This document shows, piece after piece, positions 6,351 to 7,954 of a stretch of DNA of 7,954 nt. The stretch covers positions 1 to 7,954 of the forward strand of contig JAFAFN010000245.1 of NCBI GenBank assembly GCA_023423475.1. Direction: 5' to 3'. Both the position numbers and the translations under genes were made by a program. A model generated the notes under the pieces. The model searched no databases. It worked only from the letters and a program-made list of their open reading frames with translations, and was not told the origin of the DNA. Source of the stretch: Actinomycetes bacterium. GTDB taxonomy: Bacteria > Actinomycetota > Acidimicrobiia > Acidimicrobiales > Microtrichaceae. Each line of letters begins with the position of its first letter. The first letter of the stretch is position 1.

Positions 6351-7304
6351 TCAGCCGAGCTCGGTGACGAGGTCGTCGGCGAGGCGGGTGCGGCCGGTGA
6401 TGCCGGGGTAGCCGAGTCGGTCCATCTCGATCACGGCATCGGCCTTCACCGCGGGCAGCGTGGCCCAGAGCGGGTTGGCCTCGACCTGGGCGATCGAGTC
6501 GGCCTCTCCCTCGACGAGCGGCGAGGTCAGCAGCAGCAGCTTCGGCGCCGAGAGCAGGTCCATGCGCTCGAGGGACATGTAGACCCGGCCGTTCTGGTCG
6601 ACCTCGAGGCCCTCGGGGCCGGGCACCAGGGTCACACCGGAGTCGAGCAGCGTCGCCGGCACCGCCCACGGACCGTCGACGAACGCCGCGAGGCTCGGAC
6701 CGGCGTAGATCGCCGCGACCGACACCTCGCCGCCCTCGAGCGCCTCCTTCGAGCGCGCCATCGCGGCCTCGTACTCGGCGATCAGATCCGCGGCAGCGTC
6801 CTCTCGGCCGAAGGCCTCGGCGAGGAACTCGACCTGGTCCTCGGGGGACAGGCTGTCGGGCACGACGGTGACCTTCTCGGCGATGCCCTCGAGCTTGTCG
6901 AGTCCCACCTCGTTGGCGAAGAACTCCAGCACGACGATGTGGTCGGGGCGCAGCGCGGCGAGTCGCTCGACGTTGGCCTCGGTCGCGGGCAGCGGCTCGA
7001 TGCCCTCGGTGTCGAACTCGTCGACGCCCTGGAAGCCCTGGTCCGACACGGTCGCGGTCGAGGCAACGGGAACGACGCCGAGCGCCAGCAGGTCGGCGAG
7101 CAGGTACTCCTCGCCGATCGCGACGACGCGACCGTCCTCGGCGCCCTCTTCGCTGCCGCCCTCGGACGCCGCCGACGTCGTGGTCGACGAGCTCGCCCCG
7201 TCACTACCCGACGAGCAACCGGCGAGCACCGCCCACAGGGTGAGCATCGCCACGACGGCGAACAGCCCGGGGCGGGAACGGGTGTGGGACGGTCGGGAGG
7301 ACAC
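6351..7304 (-). CDS. ABC transporter substrate-binding lipoprotein, FecB/iron-siderophore type
   Basis: This is a 317-residue extracytoplasmic binding protein of the Peripla_BP_2 class, which delivers ferric siderophores, haem or cobalamin to an ABC importer. Seen: basic N-terminus (R4, R9, R11); hydrophobic segment 14-28; lipobox LAGC with C30 as the lipidated residue; a Ser/Thr/Glu-rich linker at 31-58; then the two-lobe domain from about 59. Family-like parts are LLADLLALGVVPVAS (68-82 approximately), the LAALRPDHIVV strand, an IAEKVTVVP strand, the long connecting helix around AEAFGREDAAADLIAEYEA, and a C-terminal lobe ending at TELG. GTG 7304 follows GGAG (7312-7315) with a 7-base spacer and gives a complete lipoprotein signal. 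No permease or ATPase gene lies within the window on either side: the gene converges with the amidohydrolase and diverges from the oxidoreductase. The ligand cannot be read from sequence; iron-siderophore is a class-level guess. Confidence 0.9.
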   Translation of the reverse strand: MSSRPSHTRSRPGLFAVVAMLTLWAVLAGCSSGSDGASSSTTTSAASEGGSEEGAEDGRVVAIGEEYLLADLLALGVVPVASTATVSDQGFQGVDEFDTEGIEPLPATEANVERLAALRPDHIVVLEFFANEVGLDKLEGIAEKVTVVPDSLSPEDQVEFLAEAFGREDAAADLIAEYEAAMARSKEALEGGEVSVAAIYAGPSLAAFVDGPWAVPATLLDSGVTLVPGPEGLEVDQNGRVYMSLERMDLLSAPKLLLLTSPLVEGEADSIAQVEANPLWATLPAVKADAVIEMDRLGYPGITGRTRLADDLVTELG

Positions 7305-7350
7305 GGTGGGACTCCAGCAGGATCGAGGGCGAACGTGGGATGTCAGGTCC

Positions 7351-7378
7351 ACCTTACGGTGCGGCGGACAGGAGTCCA
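7351..7378 (-). promoter_or_regulatory. candidate promoter of the binding-protein lipoprotein gene
   Basis: On the minus strand, TGGACT (7378-7373) and TAAGGT (7356-7351) form a -35/-10 pair with a 16-base spacer. TAAGGT fits the actinobacterial TANNNT pattern well and TGGACT matches TTGAC partly. Transcription would begin near 7344 and leave a leader of about 40 bases before the GTG at 7304. I looked for a DtxR/IdeR iron box here and found only AGGT-GG-ACCT, with the wrong spacing. Confidence 0.4.
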
Positions 7379-7405
7379 CGACGGCTCGATGCGGGTGGCG
7401 CGTCG

Positions 7406-7411
7406 TAGTCT
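7406..7411 (+). promoter_or_regulatory. possible -10 box of the quinone oxidoreductase gene
   Basis: TAGTCT fits the TANNNT -10 pattern and lies 44 bases before the GTG at 7456, in the right orientation. No recognisable -35 box sits 16-18 bases upstream, so this is only a suggestion. Confidence 0.25.
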
Positions 7412-7455
7412 GCGACCGGCGCGCCGACCCGACGTCGGTGCATCTGGAGGCACCG

Positions 7456-7954
7456 GTGCACGCAGTGACCATCGTCGACAAGGAGCTCGTCTGGCAGGAG
7501 CGGCCCGACCCGGTGCCCGGCACCGGCGAGCTGCTGATCGCGGTCCGTGCGGCGGGCCTCAACTCGGGTGACCTGCTCCAGCGCGCTGGATTCTACCCGG
7601 CACCGCCCGGGTCGCCCGCCGACATCCCGGGCCTCGAAGCCGCCGGCGAGGTGGTCGGTCTCGGCGACGGCGTCACCGGCTTCGAGCTCGGTGACCGGGT
7701 GATGGCGGTCGTCGGGGGCGGTGGCCAGGCCGAACGGCTCGTCGTGCACGAACGCTGCGCGATCCGCGTGCCGGACGCCGTCGGGTGGGCCGAGGCGGGC
7801 GGCTTCGCCGAGGTGTTCACCACCGCGCACGACGCGCTGTTCACCCAGGCGGGACTCGCGCCGGGAGAGCGCCTGTGCGTGCACGGCGCCGCGGGCGGGG
7901 TCGGCGTCGCTGCGGTGCAGCTGGGCGTCGCTGCCGGCGCGCGGGTGACCGCGA
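7456..7954 (+). CDS. NAD(P)H:quinone oxidoreductase (zinc-independent MDR family), 3' truncated by window
   Basis: The first 166 residues of a medium-chain reductase of the quinone oxidoreductase (Qor/PIG3-like) group, which usually has about 325 residues. It would reduce quinones or enones with NAD(P)H in the cytoplasm. Seen: a GroES-like domain with AGLNSGDLLQRAGFYP (33-48), PGLEAAGEVVGLG (58-70) and FELGDRVMA (76-84); the linker helix FAEVFTTAHDALF (117-129), which matches the PETFFT-type signature of this group; and the Rossmann glycine motif GAAGGVG (144-150). The histidine and cysteines that bind the catalytic and structural zinc in alcohol dehydrogenases are absent, which supports a zinc-free reductase. 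GTG 7456 follows GGAGG (7446-7450) with a 5-base spacer. It is transcribed divergently from the binding-protein gene, with 151 bases between the starts. The reading frame runs off the window end, so the cofactor-binding half is not visible and substrate cannot be judged. Confidence 0.92.
   Translation, partial: MHAVTIVDKELVWQERPDPVPGTGELLIAVRAAGLNSGDLLQRAGFYPAPPGSPADIPGLEAAGEVVGLGDGVTGFELGDRVMAVVGGGGQAERLVVHERCAIRVPDAVGWAEAGGFAEVFTTAHDALFTQAGLAPGERLCVHGAAGGVGVAAVQLGVAAGARVTA

Noticed and set aside
7345..7354. AGGT-GG-ACCT dyad as a DtxR/IdeR iron box before the binding-protein gene
   Set aside because: Iron boxes have about 7 bases between these half-sites; here there are 2, and the flanks do not match.

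Overview
The window is a high-GC chromosomal segment with strong G/C at third codon positions, several GTG starts preceded by GGAG-type ribosome binding sites, and gene families common in Actinomycetota. Part of the gene content (a D-aminoacylase-like amidohydrolase, an orphan binding-protein lipoprotein, a cytoplasmic fucosidase) would fit an environmental actinobacterium such as Acidimicrobiia, but the sequence alone does not fix the lineage. There are no tRNA or rRNA genes, insertion sequences, CRISPR arrays or phage genes. No gene-free stretch is longer than about 230 bases.

Layout from left to right. (1) A complete GH29 alpha-L-fucosidase on the minus strand (13-1506). (2) A 126-base divergent intergenic region. 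(3) A DUF1345 membrane protein on the plus strand (1633-2364), whose C-terminal third looks like an ion-channel pore module. (4) A minus-strand two-gene unit: a double-domain YCII/DGPF protein (3604-4323) followed 10 bases later by an ECF42-type sigma factor with the TPR-like C-terminal extension (2316-3593). The sigma gene's 3' end overlaps the convergent DUF1345 gene by 49 bases. (5) A 230-base divergent region with a candidate sigma-dependent promoter for the YCII gene and a perfect 9-bp inverted repeat upstream of the next gene. (6) An amidohydrolase of the N-acyl-D-amino-acid deacylase type on the plus strand (4554-6272). (7) A 78-base convergent gap holding a long RNA hairpin. (8) A lipoprotein of the iron/cobalamin-type ABC substrate-binding family on the minus strand (6351-7304). 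(9) A divergent quinone oxidoreductase of the zinc-independent MDR family, beginning at 7456 and cut by the window end.

The only clear functional module is the YCII/ECF42 pair, a widely conserved genetic association in which the sigma factor is thought to activate its neighbouring DGPF-protein gene. The other genes look like independently transcribed metabolic or transport genes. I see no convincing new multi-gene system. The most interesting points are the strand-asymmetric hairpin at 6284-6335, the pore-like C-terminus of the DUF1345 protein, and the duplicated DGPF protein with a sigma-type promoter candidate in front of it.
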